A DNA stretch of 60,450 bases from a virus: positions 1-60,450 of the IMG/VR virus record IMGVR_UViG_3300017735_000007, one strand, 5' to 3'. Below, piece by piece: positions 8,618-16,952 of the stretch (the stretch's first letter is position 1; every line of letters starts with the position of its first letter). The translations under genes were made by a program, and so were the position numbers. Below the pieces are notes generated by a model. The model was not told the origin of the DNA and searched no databases. It saw only the letters and a list, made by a program, of their open reading frames with translations.

Positions 8618-9013
8618 TTAGTCTTTGTTCTTCTTAAGGAACTTTTGTAATTCAGAAGTTGACCCAACATACAAATGATTGTGTTGTTGTCCTATCTTCT
8701 GTTGTTCTTCGCCCTCTAACTTCTTCAATTTACTCTGTAAATCTATAAGTTTCTCTGCTGTTTCACCTACTGTTTTAATTAACTGACCTGCAACTTCGTA
8801 TGCACGAGGGTGTTCTGTTTCTTTTGATAATTGTAGTATGCCTTCGATTGCATCTTGTCCTCTTTCTACGAGTCCATACAGATTTTCTCTAGCGTATTTG
8901 TAATCTGTTTCCATGTTCTCATGTCGAGAAGGAAGTTTAACTATCTTTGTTTCTTCTTTGATGTCCGATTCTATATTTAAAAGGTCATCTAATTTTTCAT
9001 CTATATCATTCAT
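8618..9013 (-). CDS. 16: Terminase small subunit gp16
   Basis: This 131-aa helical protein lies immediately upstream of the large terminase gene, the gp16 position (T4 164 aa). The sequence is rich in helix-forming residues with a central coiled-coil segment (YARENLYGLVERGQDAIEGI onward), as in the oligomerising core of small terminases. The C-terminus is Lys-rich. Its start overlaps the stop of the upstream oxygenase by 4 nt. The role would be DNA recognition and regulation of gp17; the assignment is from synteny and fold pattern. Confidence 0.85.
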   Translation of the reverse strand: MNDIDEKLDDLLNIESDIKEETKIVKLPSRHENMETDYKYARENLYGLVERGQDAIEGILQLSKETEHPRAYEVAGQLIKTVGETAEKLIDLQSKLKKLEGEEQQKIGQQHNHLYVGSTSELQKFLKKNKD

Positions 9014-9510
9014 GTTATTGCCTCGAAATAGTCTATATTCAGTACATGTCTATATTTTTTACTACATGTATTGGTTGTACCTGTGTGTTGTGTATGTCCA
9101 TCAAACATCAATATTCTATTCGCAACACTATCAATACATTCTATTTCATCTGATTCTTTTAGCATAGTATATCCATTATTTGTATTTAAGTATAACAATG
9201 CAGTTTTTAAATTTTTTGGTGCAGTCTCAATGTCCACATGAAATTCATTTTTTATAATTGTATCAGTTCTTGGCAACATATTAAGTTTACATCGCACTAA
9301 AGAACAAACATTTAATTTATCTAATAATGGTTCAATCCACTCATATGCATCACTCTGAGGTTGATTGTCAAAGTATAATGCATGTACAAATTGTATCTCA
9401 TCACCATCTCTATTGACTGTATTTAAAAAATATGGAAAAGTTGGATGAGTAAATTTATCTACTAGTTCATTAAAGTAGTTTTGGTCTAATGCATTATCTA
9501 TTATTTTCAT
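9010..9510 (-). CDS. 2OG-Fe(II) oxygenase-like protein in the neck/terminase block
   Basis: This 166-aa protein has the double-stranded beta-helix iron-binding pattern H-x-D...H...R: FHVDIE (His91, Asp93), FDGHTQHTGT (His142 or His139) and a downstream Arg (R154). Such small 2-oxoglutarate/Fe(II) dioxygenases are common in marine T4-like phages. The substrate is unknown; virion or host proteins, or glycans, are possible. It sits between genes 15 and 16, overlapping gene 16 by 4 nt and 15 nt from gene 15, so it is an insertion into an otherwise T4-like order. It has many AT-rich codons relative to its neighbours. Confidence 0.8.
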   Translation of the reverse strand: MKIIDNALDQNYFNELVDKFTHPTFPYFLNTVNRDGDEIQFVHALYFDNQPQSDAYEWIEPLLDKLNVCSLVRCKLNMLPRTDTIIKNEFHVDIETAPKNLKTALLYLNTNNGYTMLKESDEIECIDSVANRILMFDGHTQHTGTTNTCSKKYRHVLNIDYFEAIT

Positions 9511-9525
9511 CTATTTCATTCATAA

Positions 9526-10563
9526 TTAACTATTGTCTTCTTCACTGTAATCATCTTTGACACCATCGTCATAGAAAGATACATTCTCTGCAACAACGAA
9601 AGTATCGTCTGCATCGACTGAACCAACAAAGAGTAATTTATTACTAGCATCGGTCATGTTCACAGCAGCCGAAACTGTTATTTGTTCTCTGTTAGTTGCA
9701 ATTGTGGTTATTGTGGGATTGGTATCTAAGTTGGTACCAAATACTTCATCTCCTACACTTATCTTACTATTTATTGCACTAGGGAAGGTGATTATGTTTA
9801 GGTCACTTACTGCATTTGATAACTCTTGGAATGCAGGTTCATAGTGTTTAACTTCTTTAACAAGTCCTGATACACCTATATTTGATGATGTAAATGTTTT
9901 ATTGCCATCTCCAATATAAGTTCTTTCAATAACATTCTTAATGATATTGCCTGTATAGATAGGACCAAAGAAGTATGTCTTCATTGTAAAGTCTAAAGTA
10001 TATTCTATAACTCTTCTATCTTCCATTGAACCCTCATAGTCATCTTGAAATGATACTGAGTTTAATATTATGGGTACATCTCTATGGTCTGCCATATCAT
10101 CAACCATCTTCATGGTGACTGTATATTCTGGTTGAAAGTAAGGTAGTATCTGTTCTACGATTTGCAATGCATCATTCATATTCTTAGTTAGAATAGTTAA
10201 TGTGAAGTTTAGATTGTAAGGTGCAGGTGCGTATTGAAAACCTTTTTTACCATTTGTTTCCATTATAGGTTTGACTGCCCTTATGAGTTTGTTCTGTTGT
10301 CTCTGTACATCATATTCAAAACCTGTCAATTCAAATGCCATCCTTGGCAACGATATTGCACTCCTATTTCTATCTGATAGATTCGCCTCTTCAGCAATTC
10401 TATCTAAAAACTTTTGTTTAGGACCATATGATATTGGTACCATAGGAGAAGATAAGACTGTTCCGTCTGATTTGATTTTCTTGAATTGAATGTTATTAAA
10501 CATTGTACCAAATACTGATACGCATCGTTTAATAGTTTCATTGTAAAAATATGTACCGAACAT
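9526..10563 (-). CDS. 15: Tail sheath stabiliser / tail completion protein gp15
   Basis: This hexameric ring caps the tail and joins it to the head. The N-terminal ~205 residues match gp15 (MFGTYFYNETIKRCVSVFG, FNNIQFKK, VPISYGPKQKFLDR, LPRMAFEL, APAPYNLNFTLTI, YTLDFTMKTYFFGPI). At 345 aa it is longer than T4 gp15 (272); the extra ~100 residues are a C-terminal beta-rich extension (THxFTS/VGDEVFGT-type segments) resembling small modules also found in gp14 here (VGDVLNGANGATF). Start and stop overlap with gene 14 as TAATG. Function follows the family; the extension is unexplained. Confidence 0.93.
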   Translation of the reverse strand: MFGTYFYNETIKRCVSVFGTMFNNIQFKKIKSDGTVLSSPMVPISYGPKQKFLDRIAEEANLSDRNRSAISLPRMAFELTGFEYDVQRQQNKLIRAVKPIMETNGKKGFQYAPAPYNLNFTLTILTKNMNDALQIVEQILPYFQPEYTVTMKMVDDMADHRDVPIILNSVSFQDDYEGSMEDRRVIEYTLDFTMKTYFFGPIYTGNIIKNVIERTYIGDGNKTFTSSNIGVSGLVKEVKHYEPAFQELSNAVSDLNIITFPSAINSKISVGDEVFGTNLDTNPTITTIATNREQITVSAAVNMTDASNKLLFVGSVDADDTFVVAENVSFYDDGVKDDYSEEDNS

Positions 10564-11414
10564 TATGGTTCACCAAATGGGTTTGTTTCTGATAAGTCTA
10601 AGTATGATGAATCTTTATTCTCAAAGTCTAAGTTCTGAGCGGCTGCATCATTGTTGAATGTCATTCTATCGTCTATAGATGAGATAGTAAATGTTGCGCC
10701 ATTGGCACCATTTAATACATCGCCAACTTGTAGTGTTGTTGTGATATCTTTTGCGAGAAGTTTACTTGTCGGTTGATTCCAAGATACAACTTCTGCAACA
10801 ACTGTACCATTGAGTGCGAGAGTTTCATTCGCAATATAGTCTGTTGCATTACCATTGTTCATTGTCATATTCAATGAGTATGCTTGTTCATCTTCTATCA
10901 AGTCTATGTCACCAATTCCAGTATCGAAATCTTCTTGACTGTATTCAAACAGTTCACATCTTAGTTTAAATACAAACAGTTTACCTACTTGATAGAAAGG
11001 GTCTTCATGTTCTACAAATTTAATTTCAAACATAGAACCACTAAGAGGGAAGTAGATTAAATCTCCTTCGTTTGGTCTAAATGATGTTGCGAGATTTGAG
11101 TCTAGTGAGATGAATCTTTCCCAACTTCTTAATGATATAACAAAGGTCGCCTGGTCTCTAATCTGTAAACCAAACTTAGACATAAGGTCGCCTTCGCCTT
11201 CGAAACCATCTGTATTCTCAATGTACATTTCAACTGAGTATGCATCACCAAATTTAGATTGCACATCTTCATTGAGTATACTATCCTCTTCGATAACTTG
11301 TCGAGGTAGATACATTGTCTCGTGACCATACATTCTTAAAGACTCAACAACTAAATCTTCATAGAGATGTTGTTCAGAATTTACTGCATGATTAAAAAAT
11401 ACATTTGTTGCCAT
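10563..11414 (-). CDS. 14: Neck protein gp14
   Basis: This neck protein bridges portal/connector and tail; 283 aa compared with 256 in T4. Conserved features are the N-terminus MATNVFFNHAVNSEQHLYEDL, the segment ESLRMYGHETMYLPR, and GDLIYFPLSGSMFEIKFVEHEDPFY, all typical of gp14. A short insert around residues 200-245 (VVSWNQPTSKLLAKDITT...VGDVLNGA) is a beta module of a kind repeated in baseplate proteins of this phage. It is translationally coupled to gene 15 by a TAATG overlap. Confidence 0.95.
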   Translation of the reverse strand: MATNVFFNHAVNSEQHLYEDLVVESLRMYGHETMYLPRQVIEEDSILNEDVQSKFGDAYSVEMYIENTDGFEGEGDLMSKFGLQIRDQATFVISLRSWERFISLDSNLATSFRPNEGDLIYFPLSGSMFEIKFVEHEDPFYQVGKLFVFKLRCELFEYSQEDFDTGIGDIDLIEDEQAYSLNMTMNNGNATDYIANETLALNGTVVAEVVSWNQPTSKLLAKDITTTLQVGDVLNGANGATFTISSIDDRMTFNNDAAAQNLDFENKDSSYLDLSETNPFGEP

Positions 11415-11420
11415 AATTTA

Positions 11421-12236
11421 TTAGCCCATCATGTCCATGGGTAACATGTCATGATTTAGTCTTGCCTCTTCTTCGAGTCTTGTTATTTCTTCTTGTGCCT
11501 CTTGTTTCATCTGTTGTCCATCTAGTGTCACACCACCTGGTAATGCGATACCTGAGAATTTAGATAAGTTCTCTCCCCACTGATATTTACATAATGCAGT
11601 TGCATATTTTTTTAACCACATGTCATTGTATACATCTGTAAAGTTATTTGGGTCTATCTTTCTATAACATTCAATAACAATATACTCACCTTCATGTACA
11701 AAGTTTGAGTCCATGTGTAAGTATAATCTGTTTTGATGTTGATTGTAATTGATTGGTGTTCTACCAATAAGAATGTGATTCATTGTTTGAATCTGTTGTT
11801 GAACCATTTCATAGTGCAACATGTTAGTAGCGTTCATACTATATAAATCATTTAATCTTAACTGATATCTAATGTCCCACATGTTGAGCGCTGACTTATC
11901 ATTGAATGGAAATATGTTCATAACTGCCATAACAAACTCTGGAAGAACAATGTAATTTTGTTGTTGTTTGAATTGTTCGTCTGTATATGCGTGAGTACCA
12001 GCTGCGCTTTCAGTGAATGATTCATCACTCTTCATTGTTTGTTTTTTGGTACCTGTCATCTGATGTTTTAGATAACATTTAATCGTTCCATCGTAATGAT
12101 AATTGTAGAAGTATTGAAGTGCTTCGTCTATTCTATCATCAAACTGGTCTTCATCGATGTTGATTTCCAGAACAGGTGCACCAAGTTTTCTTTTGATGTA
12201 CTCTTTGAATGTTGCTTTACTGTTTGGAGTTGCCAT
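11421..12236 (-). CDS. 13: Neck protein gp13 (head completion)
   Basis: This neck/adaptor protein is needed for joining heads to tails; 271 aa (T4 309). It begins MATPNSKATFKEYIKRKLGAPV followed by EINIDEDQFDDRIDEALQYF, an almost invariant gp13 N-terminus. The central YQLRLNDLYSM and IVIECYRKIDP segments are also typical. A perfect late promoter (12261-12268) and an AGGAAA ribosome site precede the start, so genes 13, 14, 15, the oxygenase, 16 and 17 probably form one late unit. Confidence 0.95.
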   Translation of the reverse strand: MATPNSKATFKEYIKRKLGAPVLEINIDEDQFDDRIDEALQYFYNYHYDGTIKCYLKHQMTGTKKQTMKSDESFTESAAGTHAYTDEQFKQQQNYIVLPEFVMAVMNIFPFNDKSALNMWDIRYQLRLNDLYSMNATNMLHYEMVQQQIQTMNHILIGRTPINYNQHQNRLYLHMDSNFVHEGEYIVIECYRKIDPNNFTDVYNDMWLKKYATALCKYQWGENLSKFSGIALPGGVTLDGQQMKQEAQEEITRLEEEARLNHDMLPMDMMG

Positions 12237-12260
12237 AGTAGTATTTCCTGTTTATACTAC

Positions 12261-12268
12261 TATTTATA
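12261..12268 (-). promoter_or_regulatory. Late promoter TATAAATA for gene 13
   Basis: Perfect late box on the minus strand with a ~19-nt leader that contains an AGGAAA ribosome site before the gene 13 ATG. Conventional leadered geometry, unlike genes 20 and 25. Confidence 0.75.
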
Positions 12269-12274
12269 TGAATT

Positions 12275-12535
12275 CTAATCTTGGAAAAAAGTTTTTGTTT
12301 GTAGTCTATCTATCTTCTCATCTATACGCTCTATAGAATCGATAATTCTCTGAAAAGACTTCTCCATCTGTTCTCTAGTGACATAATCCTTGGCGATTTC
12401 TTCTCTTGTTTTATTGATAAGAATATCCATTCTCTTTTGTTCAGCAAAGATTCCTCGAATCATCCATCCGACAGGAACTACTACAACAGTAAGAACAATA
12501 TTCCAAAGTAAGTGTGGGTCTATGACTATATCCAT
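12275..12535 (-). CDS. Small single-span membrane protein with coiled coil
   Basis: This 86-aa protein has one clear transmembrane segment (residues ~9-30, LLWNIVLTVVVVPVGWM) followed by a charged helix with heptad-like spacing (REQMEKSFQRIIDSIERIDEKI). Similar small proteins sit near gene 13 in marine T4-like phages, but I know no proven function. Size and topology would also fit a holin- or spanin-type lysis accessory, or an inner-membrane anchor; this is only a guess. Its ATG lies exactly 5 nt after a CATAAATA box, predicting its own leaderless late transcript. Confidence 0.75.
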   Translation of the reverse strand: MDIVIDPHLLWNIVLTVVVVPVGWMIRGIFAEQKRMDILINKTREEIAKDYVTREQMEKSFQRIIDSIERIDEKIDRLQTKTFFQD

Positions 12536-12540
12536 ATTGT

Positions 12541-12548
12541 TATTTATG
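12541..12548 (-). promoter_or_regulatory. Late promoter variant CATAAATA for the 86-aa membrane protein
   Basis: One-base variant of the late box, followed by ACAAT and the ATG (5-nt spacer). The geometry equals that of genes 20 and 25, which supports it as a real promoter. Confidence 0.55.
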
Positions 12549-12555
12549 AATATGA

Positions 12556-13266
12556 CTACTGTATCAACTTACCAAATCTATCTGTTCTGAACACTAAACC
12601 CATGTTTTCTTTATGCCATTCTTCGCCATTCTCTTCAATAAGAGTTTCTCCATCGGGATGTTGAATCTCTATATTAAACGATATACTATATCTATCTTTA
12701 TCTGTCGTGTTTGGTTCAACCATATGCATGGTGCCACTAGGAAATAAAAGTATGTCTCCAGTTTTTGGTTGCCAACCCCAAGATTCTTCCATTCTAGGTG
12801 AAGATAGAGCCATTCCAACATAGTGTTTAGTTGTTTCTATAAACTTAATATCTCCCTCGTCTCCGTCTGCCCTAATATAACATGCACCAGAATAAGTACA
12901 ACCATTATGTAAATGTGGTGCATTATATCCACCTGGATAGTTTATGTTTCCCCATGAGTTATGCATAACACATTGAGCAGTTCCTTTTTCAAATCCACAA
13001 TAACCCATAATCTCTTCCGTCACTGTTCTTTTAATTTGTCTCATCAACTTATTGAATATGGGATTGTTATCGATACCATCGTTTGATTGCCAACCGAGAC
13101 CTTTATTAGACCTTCTTCTACCTTCACGGTCTCTAGTTCTCATAGCGTCCATTTCATCCTTCAACATTTGAAAATACTCTGGCGTCAATCCTTCCACTTT
13201 GTCTTCTGGATTATATAACCATTCTCTAATACAAATTACTGCTGGACTAAATAATTTAATCGCCAT
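12556..13266 (-). CDS. 2OG-Fe(II) oxygenase (TIGR02466-like)
   Basis: This 236-aa protein resembles the putative 2OG-Fe(II) oxygenase family typified by TIGR02466/PF13759. It has SWGNINYPGGYNAPHLHNG (iron-ligand region, His118 and/or His120), SGACYIRA, then PKTGDILLFPSGTMHMVEP (His181) and DRYSISFNIE with an Arg (R192) that would bind 2-oxoglutarate. Members are frequent in marine phages and bacteria; substrates are not known. It overlaps the next gene by 11 nt, making it part of an accessory run between gene 13 and the fibre cassette. Confidence 0.82.
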   Translation of the reverse strand: MAIKLFSPAVICIREWLYNPEDKVEGLTPEYFQMLKDEMDAMRTRDREGRRRSNKGLGWQSNDGIDNNPIFNKLMRQIKRTVTEEIMGYCGFEKGTAQCVMHNSWGNINYPGGYNAPHLHNGCTYSGACYIRADGDEGDIKFIETTKHYVGMALSSPRMEESWGWQPKTGDILLFPSGTMHMVEPNTTDKDRYSISFNIEIQHPDGETLIEENGEEWHKENMGLVFRTDRFGKLIQ

Positions 13267-14092
13267 CTATTTCTCCTTTATGAAATGGACACTCTGGTGG
13301 AGGTTCCATTTCTTTGAAATTCTTACCTTTTTGTTTCCAATGTCCTTCACTTCTATATGCACCCATATTGTTGGGTTTCTCTTTTAATAGTTTATCGTAC
13401 TTCTCTCTGTTTACTTGGTCCATGCTAGGAAGTTCTTGTACTCTTTCTTCGGTTCTATCTTTGTGCCATCCAGCAGTGTCTTTTAACTGATAAGTCGATA
13501 CCCATTCTTCTCTTTTAAAAGGTATAACTTGAACTAGGGGAGTTCCTTTTGGTATAACAAACGAATGACTAACTTTAGGATAGAAAATAATTTGTGAATT
13601 GTCTTGATTGATATTAAAGTCATCTGTATCTATAACACCTTGCCATGTTGCAAAATGATTGTTTTGAAATAAAAAGGGGTCTAAATAGAAACAAGAATAA
13701 CCTTTTGGCGTTATTATATTCCAAGCATTTCTCATTTTAAATGCATCTTTAATTGGACCTTCTTCCCCCAAATAACTGAATGAGTGTGCAAACTGAGCTG
13801 CAGGATGAGAAGGAGATGCTTGAGATTGTGAAACCTCTTTGCCAAATTCTTGAGTATATGTTTTGCCGTTATCAAAAACAACTTCCATATCTCTATTTGC
13901 AAGAATATACCAACCAGATTTTAACCAATCATCCATTGCCGGACAAGCACGAATAGTCTGTATTCTTTGTCCTCTATCGTGTTGAAAGACTTTCATCTTT
14001 TTCCACCAATCAGGACTTAACGATTTAGCAAGAACTGGTTTCCAGTCTCTAAGACTCTCTTCGTTAAATGTAGTGAAATCTATCGTTGGCAT
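13256..14092 (-). CDS. DUF6065-like protein, function unknown
   Basis: This 278-aa protein is rich in Trp, Phe and Pro. Segments such as RACPAMDDWLKSGWYI, MRNAWNIITPKGYSCFYLDP, WQGVIDTDDF and FVIPKGTPLVQVIPFKREEW resemble what I recall of the DUF6065 family, a cupin-like group that often accompanies 2OG oxygenases in marine viruses. The C-terminal ~50 residues are Lys/Pro-rich and end with a Cys/His pair (ECPFHKG). It overlaps oxygenase genes on both sides (11 and 29 nt), so the three are likely translated together and may modify the same target. Family naming is from memory and needs a profile search. Confidence 0.6.
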   Translation of the reverse strand: MPTIDFTTFNEESLRDWKPVLAKSLSPDWWKKMKVFQHDRGQRIQTIRACPAMDDWLKSGWYILANRDMEVVFDNGKTYTQEFGKEVSQSQASPSHPAAQFAHSFSYLGEEGPIKDAFKMRNAWNIITPKGYSCFYLDPFLFQNNHFATWQGVIDTDDFNINQDNSQIIFYPKVSHSFVIPKGTPLVQVIPFKREEWVSTYQLKDTAGWHKDRTEERVQELPSMDQVNREKYDKLLKEKPNNMGAYRSEGHWKQKGKNFKEMEPPPECPFHKGEIDGD

Positions 14093-14798
14093 TATATAAT
14101 TCTTCCTTATCTACTAGTTCTATCTCGTCACCCCTAAGTACGATAGAACATCTATCTGCATATCGAGCTCGTTCTGTTGGTGCATCTGCACCATGTGGTA
14201 TTCTTCCATCAAACATTAACAATCTGTTTGGTTTAAACTCTATACTTCCTATAGAATGTTTTTCTATGTGTTCTTCTCTTCCATCTAAACCGGCTTGATA
14301 AACACCTTTATCATAAAATCTTAAATCTCCACCCCATGCAGGATTCCAGAATTTATTGTAGTAATATAGAAATGATAGGTTCCATTCATCTTGTTCATCA
14401 CAATCACAATGAGTTGTACCATGTTGACCATGAGTTTGAGAATTGGTTCCCATATACTGAAATCTTTTCCATTTAAAACCAAAGTCTGTACATATTCTTC
14501 TGTTCAACCATCTAGCGTGTTCTACACTTTCGGTTGTTTCTCCATATTCCATTTCTGGATTACCATAATCATCTGTTTTAAAGAATGATGCACCCCAAAG
14601 TTGATGATGAGGTAAACCTGTGGGATGTTGTGCGTTTACTTGATTTTGTTTAGCCCACCTAGGACCCTCAGAAGTTTTACGATGAATCCATCGATGTATA
14701 GAAGTCTCTAAGTAATCATCGATTACATAGACTTTATTTCCTAAAGGAAAGTCTTTAATAGTAAAAGGTTTATCTACCTTGACTATTTCTAGGGACAT
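14064..14798 (-). CDS. 2OG-Fe(II) oxygenase, prolyl-4-hydroxylase-like
   Basis: This 244-aa protein carries the jelly-roll iron-binding pattern: GTTHCDCDEQDEWNLSFLYY (His130, Asp132), GGDLRFYD, then NRLLMFDGRIPHGADAP (His202) and a downstream Arg. The spacing is that of P4H-like phage oxygenases. Prolyl or glycan hydroxylation of virion fibres is one possibility given the very Pro-rich fibre proteins next door, but nothing in the sequence proves a substrate. It overlaps the DUF6065-like gene by 29 nt and is 3 nt from the upstream gene. Confidence 0.82.
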   Translation of the reverse strand: MSLEIVKVDKPFTIKDFPLGNKVYVIDDYLETSIHRWIHRKTSEGPRWAKQNQVNAQHPTGLPHHQLWGASFFKTDDYGNPEMEYGETTESVEHARWLNRRICTDFGFKWKRFQYMGTNSQTHGQHGTTHCDCDEQDEWNLSFLYYYNKFWNPAWGGDLRFYDKGVYQAGLDGREEHIEKHSIGSIEFKPNRLLMFDGRIPHGADAPTERARYADRCSIVLRGDEIELVDKEELYNANDRFHYI

Positions 14799-14801
14799 AA
14801 A

Positions 14802-15353
14802 CTACTCTATTAATGCTTTTTGTGGAGGTGGGAATCTATTAATATATTCTTCTACATCTGGAAGTAAATCTTCTCTAGTTGATTTTACATCATTCATAAC
14901 ATTTACATAGATGTTCCACAGTACATCATAGTATTCCAATACTCTTCTTGCATCTGACCTTAAAGGATGATTTGAACCATCTCTACCTGCAGCCATAACA
15001 TCTACCAGACTTTCAAATCCATAAGATTGAATTTGTTGGTCTAAGTAATTTCTACCAACATCATTAATTTGTTGACTGTATTGATTGGATAATGTCACAT
15101 CGGAAGGTGGAACAGAATTTTCAATGTAGTTTTCGATTGCATCTAACTCAACATCTGTTAATGAAATTTTTTCTTGTTCATCAAACTGAACATTGTCTTT
15201 CCATTCCATAATCTTGACTTCGATGTCATCATAGATAAGAACATCATACTCAAACCCCAAATTAGGTTTATCGACATTATCATGTCTCCATTCTAGGCCA
15301 TTTGGTTTTCTAATAGTGAGATGACCATTCTCACAATAAATTAACATATTCAT
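14802..15353 (-). CDS. Putative tail-fibre assembly/chaperone-like protein
   Basis: I do not recognise this 183-aa protein with certainty. The N-terminal half is beta-rich (LIYCENGHLTIRKPNGLEW). The C-terminal half is helical with SQQINDVGRNYLDQQIQSYGFESLVDVM and HPLRSDARRVLEYYDVLW. The latter resembles the helical C-terminal part of phage tail-fibre assembly or DUF4376-type proteins (Ala-Arg/Tyr/Trp pattern), and the gene lies beside the fibre cassette. An alternative is a structural accessory protein. It lies between the GT8-like gene and an oxygenase, with gaps of 14 and 3 nt. Confidence 0.45.
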   Translation of the reverse strand: MNMLIYCENGHLTIRKPNGLEWRHDNVDKPNLGFEYDVLIYDDIEVKIMEWKDNVQFDEQEKISLTDVELDAIENYIENSVPPSDVTLSNQYSQQINDVGRNYLDQQIQSYGFESLVDVMAAGRDGSNHPLRSDARRVLEYYDVLWNIYVNVMNDVKSTREDLLPDVEEYINRFPPPQKALIE

Positions 15354-15367
15354 AACAACTCCATAAT

Positions 15368-16915
15368 TTAGTTTTGATGTTTGTTTTTAAATCTTTCATA
15401 CATATTTAGGTGTTCTATTTCAGAAGTATCCATACCTTCAATCCAAGGACCGCCTCTAGTATAATGTATAGCACAAGCACGCCACTTTTCTTCTTGTGTA
15501 TCATGCCCCTCAGTTATAACATACCATTCTGGTATTTCTGATATCTTATCTGTCCATTCAAATTGATGTAGATATTTACCACTTTCAGTATTGATAACTT
15601 CTGGTGTAAGTTTTTTACAGTCTTCATGACCATTATTAAATATCATTAATGATGACCAAAGTTTTTTAGGATAAGATACATTCTTTTCACCGTTAAATTT
15701 TGTTTCAGCATAAGTATCAAAATCATACTGAACACATGCAACTGCATCATCTAAATCTAAGTAGTAGAACATTGGTAAGATACTTTCATTGAATAGTATA
15801 TCATCATCAATAAAAATACTAAATCCTTCATAGTTTTCTAAGTAAGGAATTAAGAATCTACTATATGTGAACTCTGTTGATTGAGCTGCATACTCTCTAT
15901 TATACTCTGGAATCTTTGATATGTCAAGAAACTTTATCTCAGGAGTCCAATCTCCTAATATATCATGTACATCACCACGACCTGCTCCAAATAATATACT
16001 ACTCTTAAGACATTTAGCACTTAGTTCTGCAATGTCTTTGTGTCTACTATCATATCCGACATAGATTGTCAAGGGTTTGCCAGCAGAAAGTTTATTTACT
16101 TTTTTATTGAAGTCTGTCACATCTCCTCTGAAGTTCATCTTCAATAAGTCACTATGTATTTCTAAATATCCACGAGTGAATGAAAACGACATTGAGTAGT
16201 GGGCTGCATTTCTTTCTACAAGTTGCGACTTCATTTCCTCAATCATTTCATCTATGGGTGTTTCTGGAAGAGGTATAGCATCGTGGTCATCCCATATCCA
16301 TAAATCTAAGTCTGGGTCATCCATAGTTTCGAAAACACCTGAACGAACAGAACCTGGATGTATAGATAATTGATACATTCGTTCATCTCTGGAGTTCATA
16401 CCTGCTGTAGCTACAGTACCTTGAATTGCATTCCATAGACCTTCTTTTCTGATACTATCGACTAACCAATGTGCCTTTGCACCATGATAATATACAGCAT
16501 TAAGACTACCATCTTGTTGTTCGCTTAACTTAGTACCTGTAAATTCTTCTATCTTTTGATATTCATCATTTGAATTTTTAAAATCCATACCTGCAATTCC
16601 TGGTTTTGGATTTTCGGGTGGTGCAGTGTATCCTTTAGAAAGAAAGTAATGATATGCCCATGAATGAGATTGTAGTTTGTTCCAACCAAGAAACTTTTGT
16701 TCCTTGATTAACTTAGTCATATCACCCCATTTGACCTGTTTTAATTTTCCTGTTTTGTTCGCTGTCACCCATTTTAAAGATTTATATGCTTCTGTTTCTT
16801 TATAATCTTTTGATACATCAAAAGAACCCAACTGAACATGTGTGTTCTTATCTGTTGGATCCCAATCTTTGAGAAGTTCCTTTGTGTGCTCGAGTGAGTC
16901 TGATTTTACGCTCAT
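15368..16915 (-). CDS. GT8-like glycosyltransferase with N-terminal HPG domain
   Basis: This is a 515-aa two-part protein. Residues ~280-500 look like a GT8/GT-A glycosyltransferase: LTIYVGYDSRHKDIAELS at the start, YSRFLIPYLENYEGFSIFIDDDILF with an Asp triad (370-372) for metal/nucleotide-sugar binding, and a late AIHYTRGGPW segment as in GT8 acceptor/His motifs. Residues ~145-265 contain LVDSIRKEGLWNAIQG, IHPGSVRSG and WIWDD, a module also present in the 291-aa protein at 56899-57774. The N-terminal ~130 residues are of unknown fold. It may glycosylate virion fibres or host surface. A promoter variant (16943-16950) and AAGGA ribosome site precede it. Confidence 0.75.
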   Translation of the reverse strand: MSVKSDSLEHTKELLKDWDPTDKNTHVQLGSFDVSKDYKETEAYKSLKWVTANKTGKLKQVKWGDMTKLIKEQKFLGWNKLQSHSWAYHYFLSKGYTAPPENPKPGIAGMDFKNSNDEYQKIEEFTGTKLSEQQDGSLNAVYYHGAKAHWLVDSIRKEGLWNAIQGTVATAGMNSRDERMYQLSIHPGSVRSGVFETMDDPDLDLWIWDDHDAIPLPETPIDEMIEEMKSQLVERNAAHYSMSFSFTRGYLEIHSDLLKMNFRGDVTDFNKKVNKLSAGKPLTIYVGYDSRHKDIAELSAKCLKSSILFGAGRGDVHDILGDWTPEIKFLDISKIPEYNREYAAQSTEFTYSRFLIPYLENYEGFSIFIDDDILFNESILPMFYYLDLDDAVACVQYDFDTYAETKFNGEKNVSYPKKLWSSLMIFNNGHEDCKKLTPEVINTESGKYLHQFEWTDKISEIPEWYVITEGHDTQEEKWRACAIHYTRGGPWIEGMDTSEIEHLNMYERFKNKHQN

Positions 16916-16936
16916 AATATAGTTCCTTAATTTCTA

Positions 16937-16951
16937 CACTAATATTTAGTG
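16937..16951 (-). promoter_or_regulatory. Late promoter variant ACTAAATA inside a palindrome, for the glycosyltransferase gene
   Basis: The minus-strand ACTAAATA box (16943-16950) lies within a perfect palindrome with arms CACTAA/TTAGTG and a TAT centre. The leader is ~22 nt and contains AAGGA before the ATG at 16915. The same ACTAAATA variant recurs at 27524 and 28115. Confidence 0.45.
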
Positions 16952-16952
16952 A

